DNA from: Planctomycetota bacterium | GTDB taxonomy: Bacteria > Planctomycetota > Phycisphaerae > UBA1845 > PWPN01 | NCBI GenBank assembly: GCA_022711465.1 | Contig: JAKLEZ010000002.1 | Coordinates: 310,001 to 374,000 of the forward strand | DNA: 64,000 nt | Direction: 5' to 3' | Shown: positions 63,118 to 64,000 of the stretch, piece after piece | How positions within the stretch are numbered: position 1 is the stretch's first letter | Layout of the letters: each line of letters opens with the position of its first letter | Notes under the pieces: generated by a model | The model's input: only the letters and a program-made list of their open reading frames with translations | Database searches by the model: none | What the model was told of the DNA's origin: nothing | Program-made: the position numbers and the translations under genes

Positions 63118-63828
63118 ATGTTCGGTTGGATTGACCCGATGTATTTGCTCTACGTGGGATTGCCTGGCCTTCTTCTGGGGCTGTACGCGCAGTGGAAGGT
63201 GAAGTCCGCGTTTGCCCGCGGCAGCCAGATCGCGTCGGAACGAGGCTGGACCGGGCAGCAGATCGCTCAGCGGATTCTGGATGCCAACGGCATTGACGAT
63301 GTATCCATCGAGCCGGTGGAAGGCCATCTGAGCGACCACTATGACCCCAGGCACAAGGTGTTGCGGCTGAGCCCGGACGTGTATCACGGTCGCTCGCTTG
63401 CGGCCGCGGGTGTAGCCGCCCATGAGGTCGGGCACGCGATCCAGCACGCCCGCGGATATGCGCCTTTGGCGATACGCAACAGTGTGGTGCCGATGGCCAG
63501 TTTCGGCTCGGGTTTCGGAATGACCTTGGCTTTCCTGGGCATCGGCATGGGCTTCACGGGCATGGCGGCCGTGGGTGTTGCGCTCTTCACCATGGTGGTG
63601 GTTTTCCAGGTCGTCAACCTGCCGGTTGAGTTCAACGCCAGCACGCGGGCGCGGCAGACGCTGGTGGCCAACGGGCTGGTATCGGTGGCGGAGGACCGTG
63701 AGGTGGGCCGCGTTCTACGCGCCGCGGCGATGACGTACGTCGCCGCGACGATCAGTGCCATCCTGACCCTGGTTTATCTCCTGATCCGATCGGGCTTGCT
63801 GGGTGGCGCCAGTCGGGACCAGGACTAG
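63118..63828 (+). CDS. YugP-type membrane zinc metallopeptidase
   Basis: 236 residues. HEVGH (102-106) is the zinc site in AAHEVGHAIQHARGYAPL, preceded by SDHYDPRHKVLRLSPDVYHG, and followed by two membrane segments (ASFGSGFGMTLAFLGIGM and VGVALFTMVVVFQVVNLPV). A final helix (TYVAATISAILTLVYLLIRS) closes it. The pattern is that of the neutral zinc metallopeptidase/YugP family. Substrate unknown; membrane location is clear. Confidence 0.93.
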   Translation: MFGWIDPMYLLYVGLPGLLLGLYAQWKVKSAFARGSQIASERGWTGQQIAQRILDANGIDDVSIEPVEGHLSDHYDPRHKVLRLSPDVYHGRSLAAAGVAAHEVGHAIQHARGYAPLAIRNSVVPMASFGSGFGMTLAFLGIGMGFTGMAAVGVALFTMVVVFQVVNLPVEFNASTRARQTLVANGLVSVAEDREVGRVLRAAAMTYVAATISAILTLVYLLIRSGLLGGASRDQD

Positions 63829-63872
63829 GCTGCCCGGTTGCGACGGTGGCCGTGCCGGAGAGGCCGCAGCGG

Positions 63873-64000
63873 ATGGATAACCGACAGAGCCAGCCTGGAC
63901 GCAGCGGGCCGCCGACGGGGGTTCTCCATCGTTACCTGGCATTGGGCTTGCTGGTGACCGTCATTCTGGGCGGTACCTTCGCGATGGCGAGATCCAGGAC
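63873..64000 (+). CDS. Partial gene, membrane-anchored N-terminus (runs off the window)
   Basis: 43 codons from an ATG at 63873: a short polar start, then one hydrophobic helix (YLALGLLVTVILGGTFAMA). GGAG lies upstream at some distance. It follows the YugP-like gene by 44 bases on the same strand, so it may be co-transcribed. Too little is visible for a function. Confidence 0.45.
   Translation, partial: MDNRQSQPGRSGPPTGVLHRYLALGLLVTVILGGTFAMARSR

Overview
The window is GC-rich, densely coding bacterial DNA, most likely from a planctomycete (Planctomycetota, Phycisphaerae-like). The grounds are: a planctomycete-style dockerin module (53471-54352), an H-type pseudopilin with an FTLIEVLVVVAIIALL anchor and a C-terminal GGLAVAFADGSG segment (58891-59937), secreted TSP3-repeat and beta-propeller proteins, a YugP-type zinc metallopeptidase and a relic of an IS630-like transposase. 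The phylum call is inference from protein style; there is no rRNA in the window.

Region A (1 to about 35 kb) is a siphovirus-like prophage or integrated phage genome, almost all on the minus strand. Read in transcription direction (right to left) it holds ERF annealing protein, SMC/SbcC-like ATPase, a UvrD-like helicase fragment, small unknowns, a ParB-like protein, two paralogous glycosyltransferase-like proteins, a free-standing RarA C-terminal domain, small and large terminase, portal, scaffold, a tRNA-Met(CAT), major capsid protein, a run of small membrane proteins and lipoproteins, a Mu gpF-like head protein split from an ADP-ribosyltransferase gene, head-tail connectors (gp36/DUF1320, gpG-like, terminator-like), tail tube, chaperone-like genes, tape measure, hub-like protein and several tip/fibre proteins. 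The last of these runs off the left edge. A ribbon-helix-helix-like regulator (34011-34415) and a small membrane protein (29794-30018) are on the plus strand. No integrase, endolysin or repressor of a classical family is visible; these may lie to the left of the window.

Region B (about 34.4 to 35.4 kb) is non-coding and rich in palindromes, and marks the phage-host junction. Region C (35.4-64 kb) is chromosomal: secreted glycoside-hydrolase-like and propeller proteins, an ABC exporter pair, a divergent GrpE/Hsp70 pair, the phosphate module phoB-pstSCAB, an M20 amidohydrolase, secreted dockerin/TSP3 proteins, a chymotrypsin-like protease with a nearby free copy of its N-terminal domain, tRNA-Glu, an alpha/beta hydrolase, the pseudopilin with a strong terminator, dnaK, an ACT-domain protein and a YugP-like peptidase.

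The most unusual signals are a 17-bp element (two TTGTMGA heptamers one helical turn apart) repeated in front of phage genes, an initiator-like phage tRNA-Met behind a near-consensus promoter, the ParB plus double glycosyltransferase block, the ADP-ribosyltransferase inside the head operon, and the chromosomal GrpE/Hsp70-like pair.
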